Source of the DNA: Mesostigma viride | Lineage: Eukaryota; Streptophyta; Mesostigmatophyceae; Mesostigmatales; Mesostigmataceae | Length of the DNA stretch: 64,000 nt | NCBI GenBank assembly: GCA_009746045.1 | Contig: RPFO01000102.1 | Span: 1,179,040 to 1,243,039, forward strand | Direction: 5' to 3' | Shown: piece after piece, positions 11,423 through 26,400 of the stretch | Numbering within the stretch: the first letter of the stretch is position 1 | Layout: every line of letters starts with the position of its first letter | Position numbers and translations under genes: made by a program | The notes under the pieces: model-generated | Told to the model about the DNA's origin: nothing | What the model saw: only the letters and a program-made list of their open reading frames with translations | Databases searched by the model: none

Positions 11423-14400
11423 TTACAGCAGTTTGTGACTGGCCACCTGCAGGTAGAAGAGCACGGTGGAGAACCACGAGTTGGCGAATAACACAAAGTA
11501 GGAAGTTTTTGCCGTGATCAACTAGTTAAGTTAACACTATGATTAATTAGTGCTCACCTGGACCGGGTAGAAGAGGACCGCCGATACCCAGGTGGTGACG
11601 TAGAACAGCAGGAACTAACTAACGAGAGATCACCTTGACCAACCACCACTCACCTGCAGGTAGAAGAGGACCGTGGAGACCCAGGTGGTGACGTAGAACA
11701 ACAGGATGATGATGAGGCCGCCGAAGATGCGGTGGCGGCCGAAGAACTGCTTATTCCACACGTCACCCAGTGCCTGCGCGCCAGGTCTCCCAGGAGGTGG
11801 ATTTGGCAGGAGAGACAAGAGTCGTTCCTAAATGAGACATCGACAATTCTATCATTCCTGCATGTATGTAGTTTGATGGTGCGCTAGGAACCTCAATTAT
11901 TCATATTTGCATACATGTATTGATATTCGATGGCGTGCTACTAGTCTAAAGCATCCGTGAGGCAGCAACACACAGGAGATGGCTTAGATCACCAGCAGGC
12001 AGCGTGCCTGGCATCCCAAGTCAGCTGGGGGCATGTTAAATAGCAGTAGTACGACTTTCACACACAATTGAAGAACTCATCCTCGGTGATACCGGCCCAC
12101 GCTGCTGAACGCAAACAGCGCACGGTTGGGCAAGTACGATCGATGGCGGGAATTGATATGACGACAAAAAAAGAAAAAGAAAGAACTGAACCACACAGAA
12201 GAAAGCATACTACGGAACCTAAAGATGACTTTGACTGTTGCCTGACTGGGTGCATGCTTACTCAAGTGCTGGTTGGCCTACTCCAACTTCGACCAAGTAA
12301 TGCCAGGCACTGGACGGGTTGCAACCCATGAGTCAGCTTCATGCCAGTTACAGGCACAACGAACACCGCATGCACGCACTTTCGATTCACGCGATTGACA
12401 GAGAACTGCCCACAGGGGAATAACCAACATAGAAAAATTCTAGCTTGACATGGCTCGATCGAATGCGCGAGGCTATTTCCAACATAGAAAAATTCTAGTT
12501 TGACATGGCTCGATTGAATGCGCGAGGCTATTTCCAACATAGAAAAATTCTGGCTCAACATGGCTAAAATCGACGCTCGCTCGAATGGGTGAGGCACGCT
12601 CGCAGTCATGTACGGGACCCGCAGTCACAATCGCACCAGTACGCACACGAGTATGCAGATAGCACGCACACTGAGCACACAGAGTGCAAGTATAGTCCTG
12701 AATCTACTTTGCAAATCTACTTTGCAAATCTACTTTGCAAAAAGGGAGGCTAATGCTTATGAGTATAGGCTATATACCGTGTCGTAGGCTAGATATGATA
12801 TGATATGATATGATATGATATGATATGATATGATATGATATGATATGATATGATATGATATGATATGATATGATATGATATGATGTGATGTGATGTGATG
12901 TGATGTGATGTGATGGGATGGGATGGGATGGGATGGGATGGGATGGGATGGGATGGGATGGGATGGGATGGGATGGGATGGGATGGGATGGGATGGGATG
13001 GGATGGGATGGGATGGGATGGGATGGGATGGGATGGGATGGGATGGGATGGGATGGGATGGGATGGGATGGGATGGGATGGGATGGGATGGGATGGGATG
13101 GGATGGGATGGGATGGGATGGGATGGGATGGGATGGGATGGGATGGGATGGGATGGGATGGGATGGGATGGGATGGGATGGGATGGGATGGGATGGGATG
13201 GGATGGGATGGGATGGGATGGGATGGGATGGGATGGGATGGGATGGGATGGGATGGGATGGGATGGGATGGGATGGGATGGGATGGGATGGGATGGGATG
13301 GGATGGGATGGGATGGGATGGGATGGGATGGGATGGGATGGGATGGGATGGGATGGGATGGGATGGGATGGGATGGGATGGGATGGGATGGGATGGGATG
13401 GGATGGGATGGGATGGGATGGGATGGGATGGGATGGGATGGGATGGGATGGGATGGGATGGGATATGCCAGTATAGTTCTCCCTCCATCAACTGCTGTGC
13501 TAAGTTCGAAACAATGGACCCACAATCGCTGAGTAGGCTTTGTAGGCTACATATACTCTTTCTATACATATACTCCTTGTCAGGTATGACCTGATGTGGG
13601 TATGTGGAACGAAGTGGAACCCACACTCACGAGGATACCTGCTGCGTGCCAGGACAAGTTTTACATAGTGTTACTTGTTAAAGACAAGAATGTTACCCTG
13701 TACTCACCGAGCAGGCCAGGTAGGCCAGGTAGGCCAGGTAGGCCAGGTAGACCAGGTAGACCAGGTAGACCAGGTAGACCAGGTAGACCAGGTAGACCAG
13801 GTAGACCAGGTCGGGCAGGTAGACCAGGTAGGGCAGCATAATACGGATGTCGGATACTAGTAACTTGCTAGTTGCTCAACATAAACGAAGTACCCTTTCC
13901 TCACCGAGTAGGCCATCTAGGCCAGAATAAGATTTACCGAGTGTTAGACTGTTAGTAGCTCACTAGAAAAACTGACCCCACACTTCCCGAGTAGGCCAGG
14001 TAGGCCAGGATAAGGTTAACAGACCGTTAGTGGTTTGCTATAAAACTAGCCGCACACTCACCGAGTAGGCCAGGTAGGCCAGGATGGCCGGCGCGGTGCC
14101 GGATCGAGCCACCTGTTCCCACACCTTGCAGAGCGCCGTCACTTGGAGGATCTGGCATACGTCACAACGACATGAACCGAATAGTTAAGAATGAACCGTT
14201 ATGGTTGACATGATCTGGGCGCGCCGGCACTTGGTTCTAGCCTACGTCACAAAGCCATGCATGGCGCGGTCAAGAAACAGCCAAGTATAAACCGTGACTG
14301 TGGATGTAATTGGACTTCTGTGTCAATCGCACATAGAACGTCTGGCAGACGTCACGATGGCATTGATGAGATATTGAAGGACAAAAAAGAAAAGAGGCCG

Positions 14401-17400
14401 ACCTTAGCTGGGTGGTTTTGTTTTTGTCTATTTTGCATGTTTCGCGGCCTTGCCCCCGGACGAAACAATGTTTATTATAGTGTCCTAATACATATATAAA
14501 CATTACGCCTAATTTTTCTTGACATTACTCGGCACAGTGACACGCTTTAAAAAGCTGCGTGCCTGTGCCACTTGAGAGGATCTTGGCAGGCGTCACGAAC
14601 AAAAAGAAATTCAAATAATTAAGAAAAAGCCCAGCCCAGCCCAATAGTAAACCGTGGTACTCTGAACATAGTTTCTTTACAGTGAGATGGAAGGGTAGCC
14701 GCTATAGCTAGGTTGTAGGGTTCACGTGACAAACCTTTCGAGGCCGGTGCGGCCTGATCCGGATGGGCAGTGGCAAAAGATTTGGCCAGTTTCCCTGGCC
14801 AGGTGGCAACAGCTACCTTGAAATATAAGCCTGCCACTGTCCAGTCTTCTTCGTTAATGACGAAGCGACTACCTAGATCTGAGACTTTTCTCTCACGCAA
14901 TATGTGACCTAAAAGCGCCGGGAAACTTACGTAAGCCGCCGGCAATCAAAAGGCCAATTTGCGTCACTTGTTCAGACGCAAAATTTGTCGTGGCAAAAAA
15001 ATGCCGTCCGGTCCAAGGCTGAATGACACGAACAAAAGACAAAAGCAAACCCACCTAGCTAAGGTCGGCCTCTTCTCTTTTGATGTGGCCTGCCTTTTGT
15101 ATGTGCTCCACTCATGGTCTCAATAAAGAGTCTGATTACCCTGGAGTTCAACGTATGATAGAAATACCTCTGCTGGTATTCATGACGTTGTGCCTCGGGC
15201 TGCAAACGGTTGATAGCCAACCGATGCCATATGGTACTGGCCACGACAAGACAAGAAATCGATGCTGGCAAGTTGACCACCCAAACAAGCCGTGGCGATT
15301 GCGATGGCAACAAGAAAAACAACGCTGATCAAACTTGGGTAAAACAGGGTAAAATAGATGAGAGGGAGATAACACAACATGGCCGCGCGTTGAGCCAAAG
15401 GGCATGGAGCAACCATAGCGAAAGAGAGAAATGTCGTTCCATCCCTCACCACCGACCACCTGGAGTACAGAAAAAAAAAACACCCACCTCCCCACCATTG
15501 GACCACCTGTGCTTGGGGAATGGAGAAGAGGGATTTTTTCCCTCACGATCACACGTCGGCTGTCAAGCCGAGCGTGATCCACTCGTAGTGACGATATTTA
15601 CATATCCCCCACCACAGTACACATCACATACGCAACGCAGCGACACGCAACGCAGTGACACTGCTTCAAGGCCATTATCTGGCCATGGTACTAATACAAT
15701 ACTATACTATACCCTATACAATACCCTATAGAATACCCTATACAATACCCTATAGAATACCCTATACAGTACCCTACACAATACCCTATACAATACCCTA
15801 TACAATACCCTATACAATACCCTATACAGTACCCTATACAATACCCTATACAGTAACGATACTAGTTTAATATTTACCCGTTACTTCACACCCGCAGCGT
15901 GATCCACACAGGGGAGAGACAAAGGCTAATGCTACGGTACGCTACTAGCATCATAGCATCATAGCATCATAGCATCATAGCATCATAGCATCATAGCATC
16001 ATAGCATCATAGCATCATAGCATCATAGCATCATAGCATCATAGCATCATAGCATCATAGCATCATAGCATCATAGCATCATAGCATCATAGCATCATAG
16101 CATCATAGCATCATAGCATCATAGCATCATAGCATCATAGCATCATAGCATCATAGCATCATAGCATCATAGCATCATAGCATCATAGCATCATAGCATC
16201 ATAGCATCATAGCATCATAGCATCATAGCATCATAGCATCATAGCATCATAGCATCATAGCATCATAGCATCATAGCATCATAGCATCATAGCATCATAG
16301 CATCATAGCATCATAGCATCATAGCATCATAGCATCATAGCATCATAGCATCATAGCATCATAGCATCATAGCATCATAGCATCATAGCATCATAGCATC
16401 ATAGCATCATAGCATCATAGCATCATAGCATCATAGCATCATAGCATCATAGCATCATAGCATCATAGCATCATAGCATCATAGCATCATAGCATCATAG
16501 CATCATAGCATCATAGCATCATAGCATCATAGCATCATAGCATCATAGCATCATAGCATCATAGCATCATAGCATCATAGCATCATAGCATCATAGCATC
16601 ATAGCATCATAGCATCATAGCATCATAGCATCATAGCATCATAGCATCATAGCATCATAGCATCATAGCATCATAGCATCATAGCATCATAGCATCATAG
16701 CATCATAGCATCATAGCATCATAGCATCATAGCATCATAGCATCATAGCATCATAGCATCATAGCATCATAGCATCATAGCATCATAGCATCATAGCATC
16801 ATAGCATCATAGCATCATAGCATCATAGCATCATAGCATCATAGCATCATAGCATCATAGCATCATAGCATCATAGCATCATAGCATCATAGCATCATAG
16901 CATCATAGCATCATAGCATCATAGCATCATAGCATCATAGCATCATAGCATCATAGCATCATAGCATCATAGCATCATAGCATCATAGCATCATAGCATC
17001 ATAGCATCATAGCATCATAGCATCATAGCATCATAGCATCATAGCATCATAGCATCATAGCATCATAGCATCATAGCATCATAGCATCATAGCATCATAG
17101 CATCATAGCATCATAGCATCATAGCATCATAGCATCATAGCATCATAGCATCATAGCATCATAGCATCATAGCATCATAGCATCATAGCATCATAGCATC
17201 ATAGCATCATAGCATCATAGCATCATAGCATCATAGCATCATAGCATCATAGCATCATAGCATCATAGCATCATAGCATCATAGCATCATAGCATCATAG
17301 CATCATAGCATCATAGCATCATAGCATCATAGCATCATAGCATCATAGCATCATAGCATCATAGCATCATAGCATCATAGCATCATAGCATCATAGCATC

Positions 17401-20400
17401 ATAGCATCATAGCATCATAGCATCATAGCATCATAGCATCATAGCATCATAGCATCATAGCATCATAGCATCATAGCATCATAGCATCATAGCATCATAG
17501 CATCATAGCATCATAGCATCATAGCATCATAGCATCATAGCATCATAGCATCATAGCATCATAGCATCATAGCATCATAGCATCATAGCATCATAGCATC
17601 ATAGCATCATAGCATCATAGCATCATAGCATCATAGCATCATAGCATCATAGCATCATAGCATCATAGCATCATAGCATCATAGCATCATAGCATCATAG
17701 CATCATAGCATCATAGCATCATAGCATCATAGCATCATAGCATCATAGCATCATAGCATCATAGCATCATAGCATCATAGCATCATAGCATCATAGCATC
17801 ATAGCATCATAGCATCATAGCATCATAGCATCATAGCATCATAGCATCATAGCATCATAGCATCATAGCATCATAGCATCATAGCATCATAGCATCATAG
17901 CATCATAGCATCATAGCATCATAGCATCATAGCATCATAGCATCATAGCATCATAGCATCATAGCATCATAGCATCATAGCATCATAGCATCATAGCATC
18001 ATAGCATCATAGCATCATAGCATCATAGCATCATAGCATCATAGCATCATAGCATCATAGCATCATAGCATCATAGCATCATAGCATCATAGCATCATAG
18101 CATCATAGCATCATAGCATCATAGCATCATAGCATCATAGCATCATAGCATCATAGCATCATAGCATCATAGCATCATAGCATCATAGCATCATAGCATC
18201 ATAGCATCATAGCATCATAGCATCATAGCATCATAGCATCATAGCATCATAGCATCATAGCATCATAGCATCATAGCATCATAGCATCATAGCATCATAG
18301 CATCATAGCATCATAGCATCATAGCATCATAGCATCATAGCATCATAGCATCATAGCATCATAGCATCATAGCATCATAGCATCATAGCATCATAGCATC
18401 ATAGCATCATAGCATCATAGCATCATAGCATCATAGCATCATAGCATCATAGCATCATAGCATCATAGCATCATAGCATCATAGCATCATAGCATCATAG
18501 CATCATAGCATCATAGCATCATAGCATCATAGCATCATAGCATCATAGCATCATAGCATCATAGCATCATAGCATCATAGCATCATAGCATCATAGCATC
18601 ATAGCATCATAGCATCATAGCATCATAGCATCATAGCATCATAGCATCATAGCATCATAGCATCATAGCATCATAGCATCATAGCATCATAGCATCATAG
18701 CATCATAGCATCATAGCATCATAGCATCATAGCATCATAGCATCATAGCATCATAGCATCATAGCATCATAGCATCATAGCATCATAGCATCATAGCATC
18801 ATAGCATCATAGCATCATAGCATCATAGCATCATAGCATCATAGCATCATAGCATCATAGCATCATAGCATCATAGCATCATAGCATCATAGCATCATAG
18901 CATCATAGCATCATAGCATCATAGCATCATAGCATCATAGCATCATAGCATCATAGCATCATAGCATCATAGCATCATAGCATCATAGCATCATAGCATC
19001 ATAGCATCATAGCATCATAGCATCATAGCATCATAGCATCATAGCATCATAGCATCATAGCATCATAGCATCATAGCATCATAGCATCATAGCATCATAG
19101 CATCATAGCATCATAGCATCATAGCATCATAGCATCATAGCATCATAGCATCATAGCATCATAGCATCATAGCATCATAGCATCATAGCATCATAGCATC
19201 ATAGCATCATAGCATCATAGCATCATAGCATCATAGCATCATAGCATCATAGCATCATAGCATCATAGCATCATAGCATCATAGCATCATAGCATCATAG
19301 CATCATAGCATCATAGCATCATAGCATCATAGCATCATAGCATCATAGCATCATAGCATCATAGCATCATAGCATCATAGCATCATAGCATCATAGCATC
19401 ATAGCATCATAGCATCATAGCATCATAGCATCATAGCATCATAGCATCATAGCATCATAGCATCATAGCATCATAGCATCATAGCATCATAGCATCATAG
19501 CATCATAGCATCATAGCATCATAGCATCATAGCATCATAGCATCATAGCATCATAGCATCATAGCATCATAGCATCATAGCATCATAGCATCATAGCATC
19601 ATAGCATCATAGCATCATAGCATCATAGCATCATAGCATCATAGCATCATAGCATCATAGCATCATAGCATCATAGCATCATAGCATCATAGCATCATAG
19701 CATCATAGCATCATAGCATCATAGCATCATAGCATCATAGCATCATAGCATCATAGCATCATAGCATCATAGCATCATAGCATCATAGCATCATAGCATC
19801 ATAGCATCATAGCATCATAGCATCATAGCATCATAGCATCATAGCATCATAGCATCATAGCATCATAGCATCATAGCATCATAGCATCATAGCATCATAG
19901 CATCATAGCATCATAGCATCATAGCATCATAGCATCATAGCATCATAGCATCATAGCATCATAGCATCATAGCATCATAGCATCATAGCATCATAGCATC
20001 ATAGCATCATAGCATCATAGCATCATAGCATCATAGCATCATAGCATCATAGCATCATAGCATCATAGCATCATAGCATCATAGCATCATAGCATCATAG
20101 CATCATAGCATCATAGCATCATAGCATCATAGCATCATAGCATCATAGCATCATAGCATCATAGCATCATAGCATCATAGCATCATAGCATCATAGCATC
20201 ATAGCATCATAGCATCATAGCATCATAGCATCATAGCATCATAGCATCATAGCATCATAGCATCATAGCATCATAGCATCATAGCATCATAGCATCATAG
20301 CATCATAGCATCATAGCATCATAGCATCATAGCATCATAGCATCATAGCATCATAGCATCATAGCATCATAGCATCATAGCATCATAGCATCATAGCATC

Positions 20401-23400
20401 ATAGCATCATAGCATCATAGCATCATAGCATCATAGCATCATAGCATCATAGCATCATAGCATCATAGCATCATAGCATCATAGCATCATAGCATCATAG
20501 CATCATAGCATCATAGCATCATAGCATCATAGCATCATAGCATCATAGCATCATAGCATCATAGCATCATAGCATCATAGCATCATAGCATCATAGCATC
20601 ATAGCATCATAGCATCATAGCATCATAGCATCATAGCATCATAGCATCATAGCATCATAGCATCATAGCATCATAGCATCATAGCATCATAGCATCATAG
20701 CATCATAGCATCATAGCATCATAGCATCATAGCATCATAGCATCATAGCATCATAGCATCATAGCATCATAGCATCATAGCATCATAGCATCATAGCATC
20801 ATAGCATCATAGCATCATAGCATCATAGCATCATAGCATCATAGCATCATAGCATCATAGCATCATAGCATCATAGCATCATAGCATCATAGCATCATAG
20901 CATCATAGCATCATAGCATCATAGCATCATAGCATCATAGCATCATAGCATCATAGCATCATAGCATCATAGCATCATAGCATCATAGCATCATAGCATC
21001 ATAGCATCATAGCATCATAGCATCATAGCATCATAGCATCATAGCATCATAGCATCATAGCATCATAGCATCATAGCATCATAGCATCATAGCATCATAG
21101 CATCATAGCATCATAGCATCATAGCATCATAGCATCATAGCATCATAGCATCATAGCATCATAGCATCATAGCATCATAGCATCATAGCATCATAGCATC
21201 ATAGCATCATAGCATCATAGCATCATAGCATCATAGCATCATAGCATCATAGCATCATAGCATCATAGCATCATAGCATCATAGCATCATAGCATCATAG
21301 CATCATAGCATCATAGCATCATAGCATCATAGCATCATAGCATCATAGCATCATAGCATCATAGCATCATAGCATCATAGCATCATAGCATCATAGCATC
21401 ATAGCATCATAGCATCATAGCATCATAGCATCATAGCATCATAGCATCATAGCATCATAGCATCATAGCATCATAGCATCATAGCATCATAGCATCATAG
21501 CATCATAGCATCATAGCATCATAGCATCATAGCATCATAGCATCATAGCATCATAGCATCATAGCATCATAGCATCATAGCATCATAGCATCATAGCATC
21601 ATAGCATCATAGCATCATAGCATCATAGCATCATAGCATCATAGCATCATAGCATCATAGCATCATAGCATCATAGCATCATAGCATCATAGCATCATAG
21701 CATCATAGCATCATAGCATCATAGCATCATAGCATCATAGCATCATAGCATCATAGCATCATAGCATCATAGCATCATAGCATCATAGCATCATAGCATC
21801 ATAGCATCATAGCATCATAGCATCATAGCATCATAGCATCATAGCATCATAGCATCATAGCATCATAGCATCATAGCATCATAGCATCATAGCATCATAG
21901 CATCATAGCATCATAGCATCATAGCATCATAGCATCATAGCATCATAGCATCATAGCATCATAGCATCATAGCATCATAGCATCATAGCATCATAGCATC
22001 ATAGCATCATAGCATCATAGCATCATAGCATCATAGCATCATAGCATCATAGCATCATAGCATCATAGCATCATAGCATCATAGCATCATAGCATCATAG
22101 CATCATAGCATCATAGCATCATAGCATCATAGCATCATAGCATCATAGCATCATAGCATCATAGCATCATAGCATCATAGCATCATAGCATCATAGCATC
22201 ATAGCATCATAGCATCATAGCATCATAGCATCATAGCATCATAGCATCATAGCATCATAGCATCATAGCATCATAGCATCATAGCATCATAGCATCATAG
22301 CATCATAGCATCATAGCATCATAGCATCATAGCATCATAGCATCATAGCATCATAGCATCATAGCATCATAGCATCATAGCATCATAGCATCATAGCATC
22401 ATAGCATCATAGCATCATAGCATCATAGCATCATAGCATCATAGCATCATAGCATCATAGCATCATAGCATCATAGCATCATAGCATCATAGCATCATAG
22501 CATCATAGCATCATAGCATCATAGCATCATAGCATCATAGCATCATAGCATCATAGCATCATAGCATCATAGCATCATAGCATCATAGCATCATAGCATC
22601 ATAGCATCATAGCATCATAGCATCATAGCATCATAGCATCATAGCATCATAGCATCATAGCATCATAGCATCATAGCATCATAGCATCATAGCATCATAG
22701 CATCATAGCATCATAGCATCATAGCATCATAGCATCATAGCATCATAGCATCATAGCATCATAGCATCATAGCATCATAGCATCATAGCATCATAGCATC
22801 ATAGCATCATAGCATCATAGCATCATAGCATCATAGCATCATAGCATCATAGCATCATAGCATCATAGCATCATAGCATCATAGCATCATAGCATCATAG
22901 CATCATAGCATCATAGCATCATAGCATCATAGCATCATAGCATCATAGCATCATAGCATCATAGCATCATAGCATCATAGCATCATAGCATCATAGCATC
23001 ATAGCATCATAGCATCATAGCATCATAGCATCATAGCATCATAGCATCATAGCATCATAGCATCATAGCATCATAGCATCATAGCATCATAGCATCATAG
23101 CATCATAGCATCATAGCATCATAGCATCATAGCATCATAGCATCATAGCATCATAGCATCATAGCATCATAGCATCATAGCATCATAGCATCATAGCATC
23201 ATAGCATCATAGCATCATAGCATCATAGCATCATAGCATCATAGCATCATAGCATCATAGCATCATAGCATCATAGCATCATAGCATCATAGCATCATAG
23301 CATCATAGCATCATAGCATCATAGCATCATAGCATCATAGCATCATAGCATCATAGCATCATAGCATCATAGCATCATAGCATCATAGCATCATAGCATC

Positions 23401-26400
23401 ATAGCATCATAGCATCATAGCATCATAGCATCATAGCATCATAGCATCATAGCATCATAGCATCATAGCATCATAGCATCATAGCATCATAGCATCATAG
23501 CATCATAGCATCATAGCATCATAGCATCATAGCATCATAGCATCATAGCATCATAGCATCATAGCATCATAGCATCATAGCATCATAGCATCATAGCATC
23601 ATAGCATCATAGCATCATAGCATCATAGCATCATAGCATCATAGCATCATAGCATCATAGCATCATAGCATCATAGCATCATAGCATCATAGCATCATAG
23701 CATCATAGCATCATAGCATCATAGCATCATAGCATCATAGCATCATAGCATCATAGCATCATAGCATCATAGCATCATAGCATCATAGCATCATAGCATC
23801 ATAGCATCATAGCATCATAGCATCATAGCATCATAGCATCATAGCATCATAGCATCATAGCATCATAGCATCATAGCATCATAGCATCATAGCATCATAG
23901 CATCATAGCATCATAGCATCATAGCATCATAGCATCATAGCATCATAGCATCATAGCATCATAGCATCATAGCATCATAGCATCATAGCATCATAGCATC
24001 ATAGCATCATAGCATCATAGCATCATAGCATCATAGCATCATAGCATCATAGCATCATAGCATCATAGCATCATAGCATCATAGCATCATAGCATCATAG
24101 CATCATAGCATCATAGCATCATAGCATCATAGCATCATAGCATCATAGCATCATAGCATCATAGCATCATAGCATCATAGCATCATAGCATCATAGCATC
24201 ATAGCATCATAGCATCATAGCATCATAGCATCATAGCATCATAGCATCATAGCATCATAGCATCATAGCATCATAGCATCATAGCATCATAGCATCATAG
24301 CATCATAGCATCATAGCATCATAGCATCATAGCATCATAGCATCATAGCATCATAGCATCATAGCATCATAGCATCATAGCATCATAGCATCATAGCATC
24401 ATAGCATCATAGCATCATAGCATCATAGCATCATAGCATCATAGCATCATAGCATCATAGCATCATAGCATCATAGCATCATAGCATCATAGCATCATAG
24501 CATCATAGCATCATAGCATCATAGCATCATAGCATCATAGCATCATAGCATCATAGCATCATAGCATCATAGCATCATAGCATCATAGCATCATAGCATC
24601 ATAGCATCATAGCATCATAGCATCATAGCATCATAGCATCATAGCATCATAGCATCATAGCATCATAGCATCATAGCATCATAGCATCATAGCATCATAG
24701 CATCATAGCATCATAGCATCATAGCATCATAGCATCATAGCATCATAGCATCATAGCATCATAGCATCATAGCATCATAGCATCATAGCATCATAGCATC
24801 ATAGCATCATAGCATCATAGCATCATAGCATCATAGCATCATAGCATCATAGCATCATAGCATCATAGCATCATAGCATCATAGCATCATAGCATCATAG
24901 CATCATAGCATCATAGCATCATAGCATCATAGCATCATAGCATCATAGCATCATAGCATCATAGCATCATAGCATCATAGCATCATAGCATCATAGCATC
25001 ATAGCATCATAGCATCATAGCATCATAGCATCATAGCATCATAGCATCATAGCATCATAGCATCATAGCATCATAGCATCATAGCATCATAGCATCATAG
25101 CATCATAGCATCATAGCATCATAGCATCATAGCATCATAGCATCATAGCATCATAGCATCATAGCATCATAGCATCATAGCATCATAGCATCATAGCATC
25201 ATAGCATCATAGCATCATAGCATCATAGCATCATAGCATCATAGCATCATAGCATCATAGCATCATAGCATCATAGCATCATAGCATCATAGCATCATAG
25301 CATCATAGCATCATAGCATCATAGCATCATAGCATCATAGCATCATAGCATCATAGCATCATAGCATCATAGCATCATAGCATCATAGCATCATAGCATC
25401 ATAGCATCATAGCATCATAGCATCATAGCATCATAGCATCATAGCATCATAGCATCATAGCATCATAGCATCCTAGCATCCTAGCATCCTAGCATCCTAG
25501 CATCCTAGCATCCTAGCATCCTAGCATCCTAGCATCATAGCATCATAGCATCATAGCATCATAGCATCATAGCATCATAGCATCATAGCATCATAGCATC
25601 ATGGCATCATGGCATCATGGCATCATGGCATCATGGCATCATAGCATCATAGCATCATAGCATCATAGCATCATAGCATCATAGCATCATAGCATCATAG
25701 CATCATAGCATCATAGCATCATAGCATCATAGCATCATAGCATCATAGCATCATAGCATCATAGCATCATAGCATCATAGCATCATAGCATCATAGCATC
25801 ATAGCATCATAGCATCATAGCATCATAGCATCATAGCATCATAGCATCATAGCATCATAGCATCATAGCATCATAGCATCCTAGCATCCTAGCATCCTAG
25901 CATCCTAGCATCATAGCATCCTAGCATCCTAGCCTCCTAGCATAGTAGCATAGTAGCATAGTAGCATAGAAGCATAGTAGCATCGTAGCACAGTAGCACA
26001 GTACATAGCACGCACCCTCAGCGAGATCCACACCAAGGGGAAGACGAAGTTGGGAGGCGTCCAGGACGGCTTGCGGATTGTCTCGTACCACTTCTGGTCG
26101 TGGGGAGTGGTCGGGCGCAGGATCTGGAGACGGCGGCCCAGGGTGGAGGGCAGGCTGCCGCGTTGACATTCCAAACGATACAATGCGATAAGCAGATGTC
26201 ATGACAATCGGCTCTCTAAGAAAACAGATATTGCGGGGGTGAGGCTGGCCCAGGTGACAACTGGCCACTGCCACATCACTGCCCATGTGCAACCGCGTTG
26301 TTTGCACACACACAGACACACACACACACGCATGGACGGACACACACACACGCACGGACACACACACACACACACACGCACGCACCGACACACACACAAA

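Noticed and set aside
11423-11521. Certain terminal exon of the TSPO-like gene
   Set aside because: Kept only as a tentative exon. It fits the phase and has a stop, but it is also a copy of the exon-5 end, and the usual TSPO fifth helix pattern is not clear.
12757-13626. Open frames with IPSHP or GWDGM repeats
   Set aside because: Produced by the pentamer array; intronic in the TSPO-like gene.
15946-25990. CRISPR-like array
   Set aside because: The unit is 8 bp with no spacers, and the setting is a eukaryotic intron.
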